A stretch of 64,000 nt of DNA from positions 1-64,000 of the forward strand of contig NZ_PQVH01000014.1 of the NCBI RefSeq assembly GCF_004661485.1, given 5' to 3'. A program made the position numbers and the translations under genes. Shown here piece after piece: positions 46,473 through 57,217 of the stretch (its first letter is position 1; every line of letters starts with the position of its first letter). The notes under the pieces were generated by a model that saw nothing but the letters and a program-made list of their open reading frames with translations, did no database searches and was not told the DNA's origin. This DNA comes from Methylotenera oryzisoli (GTDB lineage Bacteria; Pseudomonadota; Gammaproteobacteria; Burkholderiales; Methylophilaceae).

Positions 46473-47273
46473 TTATCTAATCGCCTCTAGTGCTTTTAGG
46501 CGCTTCTGCGCAGTTGGCGTCAGCTCACTATTTGGGAATTTGGCGATTAAATCACGCAATGTTTTTTTAGCACCCGGCACTAAACCTAGTTGAATCTGAC
46601 TATTGGCCATATTAAACATCGCATCAGGCACCTTAGGACTATCCGCATAAGTATCAATCAGCTTTTGCTGTGTAGCGACGGACGACTTATAGTTCTTTAA
46701 CGCAAATTGCGAGTAACCTAAACCGTACATCGCATCAGCTGCCTGCGCACTGTTAGGATAGTCTTTTAAAAACTTGTCATACTCTTTAAAAGCCTCTTTA
46801 TGCTTAGACTCTTTTGATAGGCCATTGGCTAATTCCAACAGCTGGTATTCTTGTGTATTTTTCTCAGCCACCGCTGGCACAGGTGCCACAGCTTCAGCAA
46901 CTGGAGCTGCCTCTAACTTACGTAAGCGCTCATCGATATCGGTATATAAATCTTTTTGGCGTTGAAGTGCGGTTTCAGCTTTATGATTAGCGACTTCCAG
47001 CTCGCCTTTCAATCTTGCATTCTCTTGCTTCAATGCATCTAGTTGCGATTGCATATCAGCCAAACCATTTCTTGTGACAGCATCTCGCTGCTCATTTGAT
47101 TGCTTTAAATCACGGATCGCAGATTGCGTAGCCTGATTCTGAGTTTGCAAGTTCTTCTCAACTTCCAGTATTTTCTTTCGTGCCTCATCGTCATCGAACA
47201 ATGCCGAATGGCCGCTAATAGAAAATAATTGCGTTGCTAAAAACACGCTAGACAGAATCAGGTTTTTCATCAT
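46473..47273 (-). CDS. cpoB: Cell division coordinator CpoB (YbgF)
   Basis: A 266-aa periplasmic protein with a signal peptide (hydrophobic residues 4-22, cleavage near GHSA). Residues about 30-120 form a coiled coil (LKQSNEQRDAV, LDALKQENARLKGELEVA), the trimerisation part of YbgF. The C-terminal half has three TPRs (YQLLELANGLSKESKHKEAF onward, ending TPTAQKRLKALEAI). CpoB links the Tol system to peptidoglycan synthesis at the septum. Last gene of the tol-pal cluster, 24 bp after pal. Confidence 0.94.
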   Translation of the reverse strand: MMKNLILSSVFLATQLFSISGHSALFDDDEARKKILEVEKNLQTQNQATQSAIRDLKQSNEQRDAVTRNGLADMQSQLDALKQENARLKGELEVANHKAETALQRQKDLYTDIDERLRKLEAAPVAEAVAPVPAVAEKNTQEYQLLELANGLSKESKHKEAFKEYDKFLKDYPNSAQAADAMYGLGYSQFALKNYKSSVATQQKLIDTYADSPKVPDAMFNMANSQIQLGLVPGAKKTLRDLIAKFPNSELTPTAQKRLKALEAIR

Positions 47274-47297
47274 TTTTTAAACGTAATACCTAAAAAA

Positions 47298-47873
47298 TTA
47301 ATCGTTTTCGTAAACTACATCTACGCGACGGTTTTGTTGGTTGCAAGCTTCATCTGCACAATTTGCTGTTGCTTTTTCTTCACCCAAGCTTACTGTTTCG
47401 ATTTGCTTATCTTGCACGCCTAACAAGTTCAATGATTTTTTAACTGCTACTGCACGGCGTTGACCCAATGAAACGTTGTACTCACGTGTACCGCGCTCAT
47501 CCGTATTACCTTGCAATACTACTTTAGCGTTGCTGTTAGCTAGCAAGTATTTAGCGTGCGCTTCCACTAGTGGACGGAACTCCGCTTTTACTGCGTCGCT
47601 ATCAAAGTCAAAGTAGATGTTTCTTTTTGACAAGATATTGTTTGGATCTTTCAATGGGTTGTTACCATTGTTAGCATTGCTATCAATCACTACTTCTTTA
47701 ACGCCAGAAGTGTCTGCTGAACCGTTAGCAGATGATTGTGTTGATGCACCTGCTGGACTTTTATCTTGTACGCCAGCTGGTTTATCTGTCATTGGTGTGC
47801 TTTTACAAGCTGACAATAATGCTGCTAACACTAATGCACCCAATACTTTTTTATTAAACATTCCCTTATTCAT
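47298..47873 (-). CDS. pal: Peptidoglycan-associated lipoprotein Pal
   Basis: 191 aa from the ATG at 47873 (AAAGGAGAG just before); the frame extends eight codons further but lacks a site. The lipobox LLSAC is near residue 21. The OmpA-like peptidoglycan-binding domain has IYFDFDSDAVKAEFRPLVEAH near residue 95 and LQGNTDERGTREYNVSLGQRRA near 130. It anchors the outer membrane to the wall and binds TolB. Upstream of it is tolB, downstream cpoB. Confidence 0.97.
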   Translation of the reverse strand: MNKGMFNKKVLGALVLAALLSACKSTPMTDKPAGVQDKSPAGASTQSSANGSADTSGVKEVVIDSNANNGNNPLKDPNNILSKRNIYFDFDSDAVKAEFRPLVEAHAKYLLANSNAKVVLQGNTDERGTREYNVSLGQRRAVAVKKSLNLLGVQDKQIETVSLGEEKATANCADEACNQQNRRVDVVYEND

Positions 47874-47916
47874 TACACTCTCCTTTAGTAAAAACAAATC
47901 TATCTATTACATACTA

Positions 47917-49218
47917 CTAATTCAGTAACGGGCCCCAAGCTGGCTCACGGATATCTCCGCCAGACTCGCTCAGACGCTGCTTCACGCGACCATCTGCAGA
48001 CACGGCAGCAAGTGCACCACGACCCGCAGTTCTGGTCGCATAAAGCAGCACACGGCCATTAGGCGCAAAGCTAGGTGACTCATCCTGATTACCTTCGCTT
48101 AGAATCTGCACTTGCCCAGTTGCTAAATTTTGTAATGCGACGCGATATCTTCCACCGTCATTACGAATCATCGCCAATGACTTACCATCCGGTGAAAAAC
48201 GCGGGCTTAAATTGTAAGGGCCATCAAACGTAACGCGCTGTGCGTCACCACCGATAGATGACACTTTGTAAATTTGCGGACTGCCGCCTCGATCAGAGCT
48301 GAAATAAACCCATTTAGCATCCGGTGACCACACTGGCTCAGTATCAATCGCATTGCTTTTGGTCAGTTGCCTCAAGCCACTGCCATCAGCGTTAATTAAA
48401 TAAAGCTGTGAATTTGCAGCATGCGTTAATACGATAGCAAGTTTACTACCATCTGGCGACCATGCAGGTGCACTATTATTGCCTTTGAAGCTGGCTAAGG
48501 TAATGCGTTGCCCAGTCATCAAAGACTGCACAAAGATAATAGGCTTTTTCTTCTCAAATGAAACGTAAGCGATTTTAGTGCCATCTGGTGACCATGCCGG
48601 AGAAATAATCGGCTCATTAGATGACACTACCGTTTGTGGGTTAACCCCGTCAGCATCAGCCACTTGCAGCGCATAGCGTCCTTTAGATTTATTAATGTAA
48701 GCAATACGGCTAGCAAATATCGCCGACTCACCAGTTAGCTTCTGGTAAATCACGTCCGCAATCTTATGCGCTGTCATCCGCAATTGACTAGGCGTGATGT
48801 TGTAGTCCATATCGGCCAACTGGGTTTGCTTGAGTACATCACCCAACTGGAAACTTACCTTAAGGCGGTTACCAGGCAATGCCTCAATTTTACCTACGGC
48901 AATGGCCTGCGCCTGCAAGCTAGCCCAATCACTATACTTCACTTGTGACATCGCACTAGGCTTGCTCGCGACACCAGCAGTTTCTAACACACGAAACATG
49001 CCGCTACGGCGCAAGTCAGCACTGATGATATTAGCGATATTTTCTTGGTTCTTAACTGCATCCTGATTAAACGGCACAATGGCGATAGGCAACTGCTGCG
49101 CATTACCACCACTGATTTCAATTTCCAAGGCGGCATGGCTTACTGAAGTCATCATTGCAGATACGGCGACTGTGCAAACAAACAACACAGTCTGAAATAA
49201 ACTAGGCATTTTTTTCAT
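47917..49218 (-). CDS. tolB: Tol-Pal system protein TolB
   Basis: 433 aa from the ATG at 49218, which begins a signal peptide (MKKMPSLFQTVLFVCTVAVS, cleavage near SHA). The frame is open for 24 codons upstream, without a good site. The N-terminal domain contains IEISGGNAQQLPIAIVPF, and the six-bladed beta-propeller follows with repeated SPDGTKIAYVS / SPAWSPDG / SPRFSPDGKSLAMI blades. It moves between TolA and Pal in the periplasm. Confidence 0.96.
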   Translation of the reverse strand: MKKMPSLFQTVLFVCTVAVSAMMTSVSHAALEIEISGGNAQQLPIAIVPFNQDAVKNQENIANIISADLRRSGMFRVLETAGVASKPSAMSQVKYSDWASLQAQAIAVGKIEALPGNRLKVSFQLGDVLKQTQLADMDYNITPSQLRMTAHKIADVIYQKLTGESAIFASRIAYINKSKGRYALQVADADGVNPQTVVSSNEPIISPAWSPDGTKIAYVSFEKKKPIIFVQSLMTGQRITLASFKGNNSAPAWSPDGSKLAIVLTHAANSQLYLINADGSGLRQLTKSNAIDTEPVWSPDAKWVYFSSDRGGSPQIYKVSSIGGDAQRVTFDGPYNLSPRFSPDGKSLAMIRNDGGRYRVALQNLATGQVQILSEGNQDESPSFAPNGRVLLYATRTAGRGALAAVSADGRVKQRLSESGGDIREPAWGPLLN

Positions 49219-49322
49219 ATAGCGTATGGTCAGTAAGGTCTTAAAAAGTTCATGAAATTTTACTGCAATCTGCAATAGATGCCAGCGCATTTACACTTGC
49301 TTACATTTCAGCCATACAGCAC

Positions 49323-50171
49323 TTAGTCTTTGCTGGGGTGGAACGTCAGCTTTAATGTCCTGAACTGTGGAAATAAAGTTTTATCTTCAGGTAGCGGCAA
49401 AGGCTCGGAGGCACGGATCGCGCGCTCGACAGCATCATCGCAACCAGCAATACCGCTAGACTTGGTAAGCTTAGGCGCTGCACCCAACTCACCAGTAGGC
49501 AAGAGAGCGATTTCAAACTTCACTTCTGGGTTGCCATCACCGCATAGGGATTTATTCACGTTATTGCGGATTTTAGTTTGTATCTTGGCCTTAAACTCAT
49601 CCACTACACCGGCTTTGGCCGCGCTGACTTTAGGCTCGGCTGATGTACCAGAATCACTCAGGCTTTCTTGTTGTAGCTTTTTCAGAGCATCATTGACTGG
49701 CGGCTTCTTAGGCTTTTCCACCGGCTCTTGCAATAGCTGCTTTTGTAGCTCCGCTAGCTGATCAGTTTTTTTGACCGGCTTCACTGGCTCTTTTGGCGGC
49801 TCTTTAATTGGTTCTTTCTTAATCGGCTTTTTAGGCGCCTCATGTTTAATCGCAATTTCCGGCTCTGGCTTAGGTTCTAGCTTGGGCTCAACCACTGGCT
49901 CAGGTTTTGGCTCCAGCTTCGCTTCTGGCTTAGGGGGTTCTTTGACCACAGGCACTGGCGGTGTCACTTCAGGCTTGGGCACGTTAACGGCGGGCAGACT
50001 ATCCCATAACTCAACCTCGGCAATACTGACAGGGTGAGTCGTTTTCCAGTTAAATGAGACCAACAAAGCACCCAGTAATATGGCATGCACAGTGATAGAG
50101 AGCACACCGGCTTTGAATGAGTCTGGATTTTCGCGCTGACGTAACATAGTGTAATTAAGAGCTAACCGCAC
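49323..50171 (-). CDS. tolA: Tol-Pal system protein TolA
   Basis: 282 aa from a GTG at 50171; an ATG at 50147 (MLRQRENPDSFKAG) is the more usual N-terminus, and neither has a strong ribosome site. One membrane helix (LSITVHAILLGALLVSF) is followed by a long Lys/Pro/Glu-rich stalk (residues about 70-150, KPEAKLEPKPEPV...) in place of the Ala-rich helix of E. coli. The C-terminal TonB-like domain has CGDGNPEVKFEIALLPTGEL and a final AVERAIRASEPLPLPED. It spans the periplasm and is energised by TolQ-TolR. Confidence 0.93.
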   Translation of the reverse strand: MRLALNYTMLRQRENPDSFKAGVLSITVHAILLGALLVSFNWKTTHPVSIAEVELWDSLPAVNVPKPEVTPPVPVVKEPPKPEAKLEPKPEPVVEPKLEPKPEPEIAIKHEAPKKPIKKEPIKEPPKEPVKPVKKTDQLAELQKQLLQEPVEKPKKPPVNDALKKLQQESLSDSGTSAEPKVSAAKAGVVDEFKAKIQTKIRNNVNKSLCGDGNPEVKFEIALLPTGELGAAPKLTKSSGIAGCDDAVERAIRASEPLPLPEDKTLFPQFRTLKLTFHPSKD

Positions 50172-50174
50172 ACC

Positions 50175-50570
50175 TTAAGCCGGTTTTAGCAGCAAACCAA
50201 CTTTATTGACATGGTTAGTTTTAAGCAGATCCATAATACCAATCACATCTTCGTATTTAACGTTTTTATCCGCAGCAATCACCACAGAACGTTCCGGAGA
50301 TTTTGTAAGCGTAGCCTGTACTGCCACCAACAACTCATCACGCTGCATGGCTTTACTATCTAGCTCTATACTGCCATTTTTTTTCACAGTCACTACCACT
50401 GGTGGCAATTTAGGCTGACTGAGCGCTTGCCCGGCTCCCGGCAATTCAACAATACCAGGATTGGTCATGGGTGCGGTAACCATAAAAATAACCAACAACA
50501 CCAAGGTCACATCGATGTACGGCACGACGTTGATTTGATTCATCATCCGGCGTTTACGTGTTCTGCTCAT
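50175..50570 (-). CDS. tolR: Tol-Pal system protein TolR
   Basis: 131 aa from the ATG at 50570, after AGGAG; a GTG codon directly precedes it in frame. One membrane helix carries the proton-path Asp in VVPYIDVTLVLLVIFMVTAP. The periplasmic ExbD-like domain ends LKTNHVNKVGLLLKPA. With TolQ it forms the proton-driven motor for TolA. It is 53 bp after tolQ and 3 bp before tolA. Confidence 0.97.
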   Translation of the reverse strand: MSRTRKRRMMNQINVVPYIDVTLVLLVIFMVTAPMTNPGIVELPGAGQALSQPKLPPVVVTVKKNGSIELDSKAMQRDELLVAVQATLTKSPERSVVIAADKNVKYEDVIGIMDLLKTNHVNKVGLLLKPA

Positions 50571-50623
50571 CACGCAACTCCTGTTGAAATTAGTTTAAAA
50601 GTAACCATCAAACGCGCCGCCAT

Positions 50624-51298
50624 TTAAGACTTGCGCTGCAAAATATTCGTAAACTCTTCCATAAAGCTTTCGTAGCGCACGGAGAGTCTATCCACAGAAC
50701 TGGCAAAACGATTATAAGCAATCACAGCTGGAATCGCTGCGAACAGGCCGATCGCTGTGGCTACTAATGCCTCAGCAATACCGGGCGCCACTTGGGTGAG
50801 AGTTGCCTGCCCAACACTGGATAAGCCTCTAAACGCATTCATAATGCCCCACACAGTACCAAACAAGCCAATATACGGGCTGACAGAACCTACTGACGCA
50901 AGGAAAGGTAAGTGTGCATCAAGCTCATCCATCTCACGGTTGTAAGCGGCACGCATCGCACGGCGTGCGCCTTCCATTACATCGGATACATCCATACGTG
51001 TCTGCTGCTTGTGGCGCGCGTACTCTTTAAAACCTGCTTCAAAAATACTTGCCATGCCTTGCGGTTTACGGCGATGAGAGGTGATGCTATCGTACAGTTT
51101 ATTAAGATCGCCACCGCTCCAGAACGTATCTTCAAAATCTTCAGCATCCCGCTCTGCGCGTTTGACGGTGGCTACTTTGATAAAAATATACCACCAAGAA
51201 AATAAAGAGGTGATAATCAAAATAAGCATCACCAACTGCACTGGTAAACTTGCACCTGCCACTAGGCTGAAAAAAGACATATCACTACTAGCGTTCAT
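50624..51298 (-). CDS. tolQ: Tol-Pal system protein TolQ
   Basis: A 224-aa inner-membrane motor subunit with three helices: residues about 17-38, then ASVGSVSPYIGLFGTVWGIM near 135, and the final pair around TLTQVAPGIAEALVATAIGLFAAIPAVIAY. The conserved Thr/Ala/Gly-rich lining is intact. It belongs to the MotA/TolQ/ExbB family. First of the tolQ-tolR-tolA group, 132 bp after ybgC. Confidence 0.97.
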   Translation of the reverse strand: MNASSDMSFFSLVAGASLPVQLVMLILIITSLFSWWYIFIKVATVKRAERDAEDFEDTFWSGGDLNKLYDSITSHRRKPQGMASIFEAGFKEYARHKQQTRMDVSDVMEGARRAMRAAYNREMDELDAHLPFLASVGSVSPYIGLFGTVWGIMNAFRGLSSVGQATLTQVAPGIAEALVATAIGLFAAIPAVIAYNRFASSVDRLSVRYESFMEEFTNILQRKS

Positions 51299-51430
51299 AA
51301 CTTCTCCACTTTTTATCTACCGCTCTTTTGATCTAATAGCTGTTAAGCAATGTGCTTATAGGCATTGCTGAGAGGCTGTTGCCATGATTTTAATCTATTA
51401 ACCACGCCAAACTGCACGCCGTTAACAACG

Positions 51431-51835
51431 TTAATTAAGCATCGCTTGTTTAATTTGTGCTGGAATCCCTAGAGGCTTGAAGGTTGCGGCATTCACAAAA
51501 GCCGCTTTCACATGCGCGTTAATCAACAACTCGCCATTACGCGTAATCGTTTGCGCCAATTCGATACTACCGTGTCCAATTTTAACGATATCACAATGGA
51601 TTTCAAGCACATCATTAAAATATGCAGGTTTCTTAAAGCTAATAGACAGACTATGTACCACGATAATCACCCCATGGCTGTCTTTCAGTTCGGTCTGCTC
51701 AAAACCTAAAGCGCGCAACCACTCAGTACGCGCACGCTCCATAAAGTTCAAATAATTAGAATGGTAAACCACGCCACCAGCATCGGTGTCTTCATAATAC
51801 ACCCGCACTGGCCAAGTAAATTTAGCTAGAGGCAT
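51431..51835 (-). CDS. ybgC: Acyl-CoA thioesterase YbgC
   Basis: 134 aa from the ATG at 51835, which overlaps the ruvB stop (TGATG) and has CAGGAG upstream. Hot-dog fold: PVRVYYEDTDAGGVVYHSNYLNFMERARTEWL holds the catalytic Asp near residue 16-18. It hydrolyses acyl-CoA thioesters and belongs to the tol-pal cluster in many proteobacteria. Translationally coupled to ruvB. Confidence 0.94.
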   Translation of the reverse strand: MPLAKFTWPVRVYYEDTDAGGVVYHSNYLNFMERARTEWLRALGFEQTELKDSHGVIIVVHSLSISFKKPAYFNDVLEIHCDIVKIGHGSIELAQTITRNGELLINAHVKAAFVNAATFKPLGIPAQIKQAMLN

Positions 51836-52875
51836 CACGGCTCCTGCCACGACTCGCCACTGGCAATCGCGCCCGGTACTGGCAAACCAAAGTGCTGGTA
51901 TGACTGGCTGGTGGCAACCCTGCCGCGTGGTGTGCGCATCAAGAAGCCTTGTTGAATTAAATACGGCTCGAGCACATCTTCAATCGTATCGCGCTCTTCG
52001 CCGATCGCAGCAGCTAAGTTATCTAAACCCACAGGCCCACCGCCGAACTTCTCCAACACCGCGAGCAGCAGCTTTCTATCCATCACATCAAAACCAAGCT
52101 TATCCACATCAAGCATTTTCAATGCAGCATCGGCAATATTGGCACTGACTTTGCCATCTGCTTTAACTTGGGCATAGTCACGCACACGGCGCAATAAGCG
52201 GTTAGCAATACGCGGGGTGCCGCGGGAGCGCTTGGCAATCTCCAGAGCGCCAGTATCGACCATTTCCACATCTAACAAACCAGCCGAGCGCTGCACAATA
52301 CGACCCAGTTCATCTGAGGTATAAAACTCTAGCCGGGAAACAATGCCGAAGCGATCTCGTAGCGGATTGGTCAGCATGCCAGCACGTGTAGTGGCGCCCA
52401 CCAAGGTAAATGGTGGCAAATCCAGACGTACACTACGGGCAGCCGGCCCTTCACCAATCATGATATCCAGGCGGTAATCCTCCATCGCGGGATATAGAAT
52501 TTCTTCCACCACTGGGGACAGTCTGTGTATTTCATCAATAAACAACACATCATTTGGCTCTAAATTAGTCAGCAACGCAGCCAAGTCACCCGCTCGCTCC
52601 AACACAGGCCCCGAGGTTTGGCGCATATTGACGCCCATTTCTTTAGCAATAATATGCGCCAACGTGGTTTTACCCAAGCCAGGCGGACCAAACAGCAACA
52701 CATGATCCAGCGCCTCACCACGACCACGCGCAGCATTGATAAATATCTCTAGTTGTGCCCGGGCTTTTTCTTGACCAATATACTCATCCAGCACTTTGGG
52801 GCGGAGTGCACGTTCTAGCGCATCCTCCTGCGGGCTCACGACATCCGGAGCGATTAAACGATCAGTTTCTATCAT
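51835..52875 (-). CDS. ruvB: Holliday junction branch migration helicase RuvB
   Basis: A 346-aa AAA+ ATPase. Walker [19 protein letters not shown] (about residue 60), Walker [14 protein letters not shown] (near 110), sensor [18 protein letters not shown]. The C-terminal winged helix ends near [17 protein letters not shown]. It drives branch migration with RuvA. Its start overlaps the stop of the AI-2E transporter gene (ATGA). Confidence 0.98.
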   Translation of the reverse strand: MIETDRLIAPDVVSPQEDALERALRPKVLDEYIGQEKARAQLEIFINAARGRGEALDHVLLFGPPGLGKTTLAHIIAKEMGVNMRQTSGPVLERAGDLAALLTNLEPNDVLFIDEIHRLSPVVEEILYPAMEDYRLDIMIGEGPAARSVRLDLPPFTLVGATTRAGMLTNPLRDRFGIVSRLEFYTSDELGRIVQRSAGLLDVEMVDTGALEIAKRSRGTPRIANRLLRRVRDYAQVKADGKVSANIADAALKMLDVDKLGFDVMDRKLLLAVLEKFGGGPVGLDNLAAAIGEERDTIEDVLEPYLIQQGFLMRTPRGRVATSQSYQHFGLPVPGAIASGESWQEP

Positions 52876-53927
52876 ACAACTTCATCTGCTCTCTTATTTT
52901 GCAAAACTACCCAATGTGAAACCAGTGTAAATCCAACCGCTAACAGGGTTGGCCCTAAAAAAATACCGATAAAACCAAACATCAGAATGCCACCTAATAC
53001 GCCCAGCACAACCAGTAACAAGGGCAAATGTGATGAGTGACTAATCAAAATGGGTTTAACAACATTATCTACCATGCTAATCACTAGCAACCCGTAAACC
53101 AACAGGAAGATTGCCCACCCTTGATCGCCATGATTAAACAGCCACAATGAGGCTCCGCCCCATACCAATGGCGGACCGACTGGAATCACCGATAAGAAAA
53201 ATGTAGCCAGCGCTAATAATAACGGCGCAGGCGCACCCGCCAGCCAAAAGCCAAACAGTCCGACACTGGCTTGTGCCAGCGCAGTACCAAACACGCCCAG
53301 CATCACACCCTTCACCGTATTACATGACAAGACCAGCATTTCCTGCCCCAGTTCGCCACCCAAGCGCTGTACTATGGCCGTTATCGCGGCTGCCAGCTTT
53401 GTGCCATCGCGATAAAAGAAAAATGCAACGAATACCACGAGCACTAACTGCACAAACCCACCCATGACGACCTGCACGACCTTCAACAAAAACTCACGAA
53501 TCGGATCTGCATACTGGTTAAGCAGATGCATTAATTCTTCATGGCTCACAACGACACGCTGCCAAGATTCAGCTAAGGGAGTGCCAACAATTGGTAGGTT
53601 CTTTAGCCATGATGGCGCAACTGGCTGCACACTTTGCAACACAGCCTGTGCCTCATCTAGCAACAACGTAGCAGAGTCTGCAAGATTCATTGCCAAATAG
53701 GCCATGGGCAGAATCATTGCAAACAGCAAGAGCAGCGTCATGGTGACGGCAGCGAGCATATCGCGTTTACCGAGCAGCTCCCATATGCGCTGGTATAGCG
53801 GCCAAGTAAACACACAAATGATGGCAGCAAACAGCATTGCGGCCATAAATGGATACAACACAAAAACACAGCCTACTATCAGTAGCGATATCGTGGTGAT
53901 ACGGGCGATTTGGTTAGTGTTAATCAT
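52872..53927 (-). CDS. AI-2E family transporter (YdiK/PerM-like)
   Basis: A 351-aa membrane protein with eight or so hydrophobic segments. [20 protein letters not shown] follows the first helix group, and the final block [35 protein letters not shown] is the family signature (PerM-like). Members are exporters of uncertain substrate; few have been shown to move autoinducer-2. It sits between ruvA and ruvB and overlaps ruvB by 4 nt. The C-terminus is ordinary in length. Confidence 0.9.
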   Translation of the reverse strand: MINTNQIARITTISLLIVGCVFVLYPFMAAMLFAAIICVFTWPLYQRIWELLGKRDMLAAVTMTLLLLFAMILPMAYLAMNLADSATLLLDEAQAVLQSVQPVAPSWLKNLPIVGTPLAESWQRVVVSHEELMHLLNQYADPIREFLLKVVQVVMGGFVQLVLVVFVAFFFYRDGTKLAAAITAIVQRLGGELGQEMLVLSCNTVKGVMLGVFGTALAQASVGLFGFWLAGAPAPLLLALATFFLSVIPVGPPLVWGGASLWLFNHGDQGWAIFLLVYGLLVISMVDNVVKPILISHSSHLPLLLVVLGVLGGILMFGFIGIFLGPTLLAVGFTLVSHWVVLQNKRADEVV

Positions 53928-53992
53928 GCAGAGCCCTCAAATTGTGGGTGGCCTACCTATTAAAGCCACACGCCACTACATCATACTGCATC

Positions 53993-54571
53993 CTACTTTG
54001 AAAGTAATTTTAATGCTTGCTTAATGCCGTCTGTCACACTGATTTCTTTATCTAGCAATTTCACAGCAGCAACCGCCTCGCGCTCGTTGTAGCCAAGCGC
54101 CAACAAGGCATTCAGCACATCGCTGGTGGCAGATTTAGGCTGGTGCTCGTTCATGGCAGCTACACCATCAATCGTGAACTTATCTTTTAACTCTAACAAT
54201 AAACGTTCTGCTGTTTTTTTACCGACACCAGGCACGCGCGTTAGCATGCTGGGCTCTTGCAAGGCCACCGCTTGCACCAAATCATCAATGGACAATCCGC
54301 TTAAAATAGATAACGCTGATTTAGCGCCAATGCCATTAACTTTTAGCAATTGTCGAAATGTGGCACGCTCTTGACTGGTACCAAAGCCATATAACAGTTG
54401 CGCATCCTCGCGCACCACAAAGTGGGTGAGCATGACGACCTTATCGCCGATAGCAGGCAGGTTATAAAATGTGCTCATTGGCACTTCGCACTCGTAACCC
54501 ACCCCATTACAATCAATCAACACCAATGGAGGCGTTTTTTCTAATAAGGTACCGCTTAATCGACCAATCAT
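53993..54571 (-). CDS. ruvA: Holliday junction helicase subunit RuvA
   Basis: 192 aa from the ATG at 54571, giving the family start [12 protein letters not shown]; an ATG four codons upstream is the alternative. OB-fold at the N-terminus ([19 protein letters not shown]), two helix-hairpin-helix motifs ([19 protein letters not shown] and [20 protein letters not shown]), and a C-terminal RuvB-binding domain ending [14 protein letters not shown]. It recognises the junction and loads RuvB. Confidence 0.96.
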   Translation of the reverse strand: MIGRLSGTLLEKTPPLVLIDCNGVGYECEVPMSTFYNLPAIGDKVVMLTHFVVREDAQLLYGFGTSQERATFRQLLKVNGIGAKSALSILSGLSIDDLVQAVALQEPSMLTRVPGVGKKTAERLLLELKDKFTIDGVAAMNEHQPKSATSDVLNALLALGYNEREAVAAVKLLDKEISVTDGIKQALKLLSK

Positions 54572-54788
54572 CTGGCATTCCATTACAAAATAATAACGAA
54601 CAATAACGCATGGCTACGTATCCCAGCAAGCGTAGATTTAAGCATACTAGTCAGCATCTTAAAACCAAGCCCGCACACAGCCAATATCTACTGACTACAC
54701 AGCGTAAATAGGGAGAAATGAAACGAGAAAAATGAACCAGATAGTCGCGAGGGCGACAGCCCAACCAAGTGATTATCCAAACGAGTAA

Positions 54789-55355
54789 TCAGCCAACCAG
54801 GCGCCCGCCTCGCACACGGAAACCGGCAGTTGCCATCAACCCCAACCCTTGACCACCATGCGCATGGCAAATGGCACAGGCCAGCGCATCTGCAGAGTCT
54901 GGCTTGGGCGCAGCAGGTAGCTTGAGCAATCGCTTCACCATTTCCTGCACCTGCTCTTTTTGCGCATGCCCATTACCAACAACCGCCTGCTTCACCTGCA
55001 GCGCAGTATATTCGGCAACACTCAAATTGCGGATAACGGCAGCACTGATGGCAGCACCACGCGCCTGCCCAAGCAGCAAAGTCGACTGCGGGTTAACGTT
55101 CACAAATACTTTTTCAATCGCTACCTGATTAGGCTGGTAAGTATCGATCACCTCAAACAAGCCATCTAAGATGATTTTGAGGCGAGCAGGCAACTCTTCA
55201 CGTTCAGGGTCACCCTCGACCTTGCTTTTTTTGCCACTGGCGGTTTTGATAGTACCACTGGCAACGTAGGTGATTTTCTCACCTACTTTTTCAATCACGC
55301 CAAAGCCTGTTAACCGCAGACCCGGGTCAATGCCGAGAATTCGTGTAACACTCAC
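54789..55355 (-). CDS. ruvC: Crossover junction endodeoxyribonuclease RuvC
   Basis: A 188-aa resolvase. The first acidic residue is in [17 protein letters not shown], the next Glu in [17 protein letters not shown], and the last Asp pair in [16 protein letters not shown]. This gives the full set of metal-binding acids. Length and order match RuvC. It lies between yebC and ruvA, with a 205-bp gap before ruvA (54584-54788) that shows nothing clear. Confidence 0.97.
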   Translation of the reverse strand: MSVTRILGIDPGLRLTGFGVIEKVGEKITYVASGTIKTASGKKSKVEGDPEREELPARLKIILDGLFEVIDTYQPNQVAIEKVFVNVNPQSTLLLGQARGAAISAAVIRNLSVAEYTALQVKQAVVGNGHAQKEQVQEMVKRLLKLPAAPKPDSADALACAICHAHGGQGLGLMATAGFRVRGGRLVG

Positions 55356-55387
55356 AGCATGCCCTTAGTGGGTTTAGTCATGCAGAC

Positions 55388-56113
55388 TTATTCTTCAATC
55401 ACGGCAGATGTATAAACATCCTGCACGTCATCTAAGTCTTCCAACGCGTCCAGAATTTTTTGCATTTTTACGGCATCGTCACCGGTAAAGATCACCTCAG
55501 CATCAGGCTTCATGGTGACCTCACCCATCACAGCCTTGAGGCCTGCTGCTTCCAGCGCTTCTTTAACCGCCACAAAATCAGCTGGCGGTGTAATCACCTC
55601 AATACTGCCATCATCGTTAGTCAGCACATCCTCTGCGCCAGCTTCCAGTGCGACTTCCATTACTTTATCTTCTGAGGTACCTGGCTCATACACCAAGCTA
55701 CCACAGTGTTTAAACATAAAAGCCACAGATCCATCGGTACCCAGATTGCCACCGTGCTTGCTCAATGCATGACGTACATCCATCACCGCACGCTGCTTAT
55801 TGTCGGTTAAGCAATCAATAATGATAGCCGCACCGTTGATGCCATAGCCTTCGTAGCGGATTTCTTCGTAGCTGACGCCTTCTAACTCACCCGTACCTTT
55901 TTTAATCGCACGTGTAATGTTATCCGACGGCATGTTTTCTTCTTTTGCCAAAGCAACGGCCGCACGTAAACGTGGGTTCATATTAGGATCACCGCCACCC
56001 AAACGAGCTGACACTGTGATTTCTTTGATGATTTTAGTAAAAATCTTACCGCGCTTTGCGTCTTGGCGACCTTTGCGGTGTTGAATATTTGCCCATTTAC
56101 TATGACCTGCCAT
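55388..56113 (-). CDS. yebC: YebC/PmpR-family protein
   Basis: A 241-aa protein of the YebC family (TACO1-like), now thought to act on translation or transcription. It opens [20 protein letters not shown]. Domains 2 and 3 follow with [20 protein letters not shown] and [14 protein letters not shown]. It precedes ruvC by 32 bp, the usual order in betaproteobacteria and gammaproteobacteria. Confidence 0.96.
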   Translation of the reverse strand: MAGHSKWANIQHRKGRQDAKRGKIFTKIIKEITVSARLGGGDPNMNPRLRAAVALAKEENMPSDNITRAIKKGTGELEGVSYEEIRYEGYGINGAAIIIDCLTDNKQRAVMDVRHALSKHGGNLGTDGSVAFMFKHCGSLVYEPGTSEDKVMEVALEAGAEDVLTNDDGSIEVITPPADFVAVKEALEAAGLKAVMGEVTMKPDAEVIFTGDDAVKMQKILDALEDLDDVQDVYTSAVIEE

Positions 56114-56259
56114 GTTTAGATCCTAATTTCCAACTAAATAAGGCGAATTTTATCACATGCGTTTACCCAAATTACAGGCTTTTAAATGAGGGGGCTTAGG
56201 GAAATGTCTTAGGTCAATAGTATCTAAGCACTAAATGCTTAGATACTACTCACTCACGT

Positions 56260-57177
56260 TTACTCTTGTCCGATTGCCGGGTCAACAGGGGCGTGCTTTT
56301 TAATGCTGACGAAAGAGATAATCACTAAGGATAACGCGATCAATACCATGCCAATCAACTCCATACGATTAGGCACTTCATTTAACTGTATCCATGCCGC
56401 CAGCACGCCAATCACAGGTGCCAGCATAGATGCCATACTGGCTACACCCGCAGGCAAAATCTGCAAAGCATACAGCCATAACAACCAAGCCAGCGCACCG
56501 CTCAGAAACACATTGAACAATACGGATCCGATAAAATAACCAGTCCATTGAATCGGCTGTGCCGGTACGACAAAGGCAATCGCCAGCATAGGCACAGAGC
56601 CTAGCAACATCGGCCAAGCTGTCAGGTTTAATAAATCCAGATGCGGGCTGCGCTGATGTAGCTTTTTAGAAATAATGGCAGACAGCGCCCAAGACACCCC
56701 TGAAATAATAGCCAGAAACATACTGAAACCATCGGCTTTGATATGTAACGGATCAAAAATCAGCAACATGCCAAACACGGCAGAGATTACAGCCAACCAC
56801 TGCCAACCTTGCACTTTTTCGCCCAGCATCGGCCAAGCAAACAGCATCACCCAAAACGGCATAGTGTAAGTGAGCACCGCCGTTTTACCTGCGCCACCCT
56901 CCACCAACGCCCAAATCAATAAGCCAGTAAAACCTACCGTTTGCAGTAAACCCAATACCAACATGGTAGGGAACTCTTTAAGGCCCAACGGGCGCTTGGT
57001 GGCATAGATGACAACAAAAAGCACGACCGCACCAAAGAACACACGCAAGGCAGCAAACTGAAACGGGCCTGCATATTGCAGCGCGCTTTTCATCACCACC
57101 CAGTTGTAGCCCCAAATAATGGTGAGTACGATTAGCGCAACAAATGCGCTAATGATTTTTTTTGTACTATTTTCCAT
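56260..57177 (-). CDS. EamA/DMT-family transporter
   Basis: A 305-aa inner-membrane protein with ten hydrophobic spans in two EamA halves (IIWGYNWVVMKSALQYAGPF near 20 and GVSWALSAIISKKLHQRSPH near 160). RhaT/DMT-type exporters move amino acids or metabolites. It is the last gene of a unit with a SnoaL-like protein and MarR regulator, so export of the compound sensed by MarR is plausible. Confidence 0.88.
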   Translation of the reverse strand: MENSTKKIISAFVALIVLTIIWGYNWVVMKSALQYAGPFQFAALRVFFGAVVLFVVIYATKRPLGLKEFPTMLVLGLLQTVGFTGLLIWALVEGGAGKTAVLTYTMPFWVMLFAWPMLGEKVQGWQWLAVISAVFGMLLIFDPLHIKADGFSMFLAIISGVSWALSAIISKKLHQRSPHLDLLNLTAWPMLLGSVPMLAIAFVVPAQPIQWTGYFIGSVLFNVFLSGALAWLLWLYALQILPAGVASMASMLAPVIGVLAAWIQLNEVPNRMELIGMVLIALSLVIISFVSIKKHAPVDPAIGQE

Positions 57178-57217
57178 CTGTTTTCTATGCCTTAATCAAT
57201 TTGCTTGCACAAACTGC

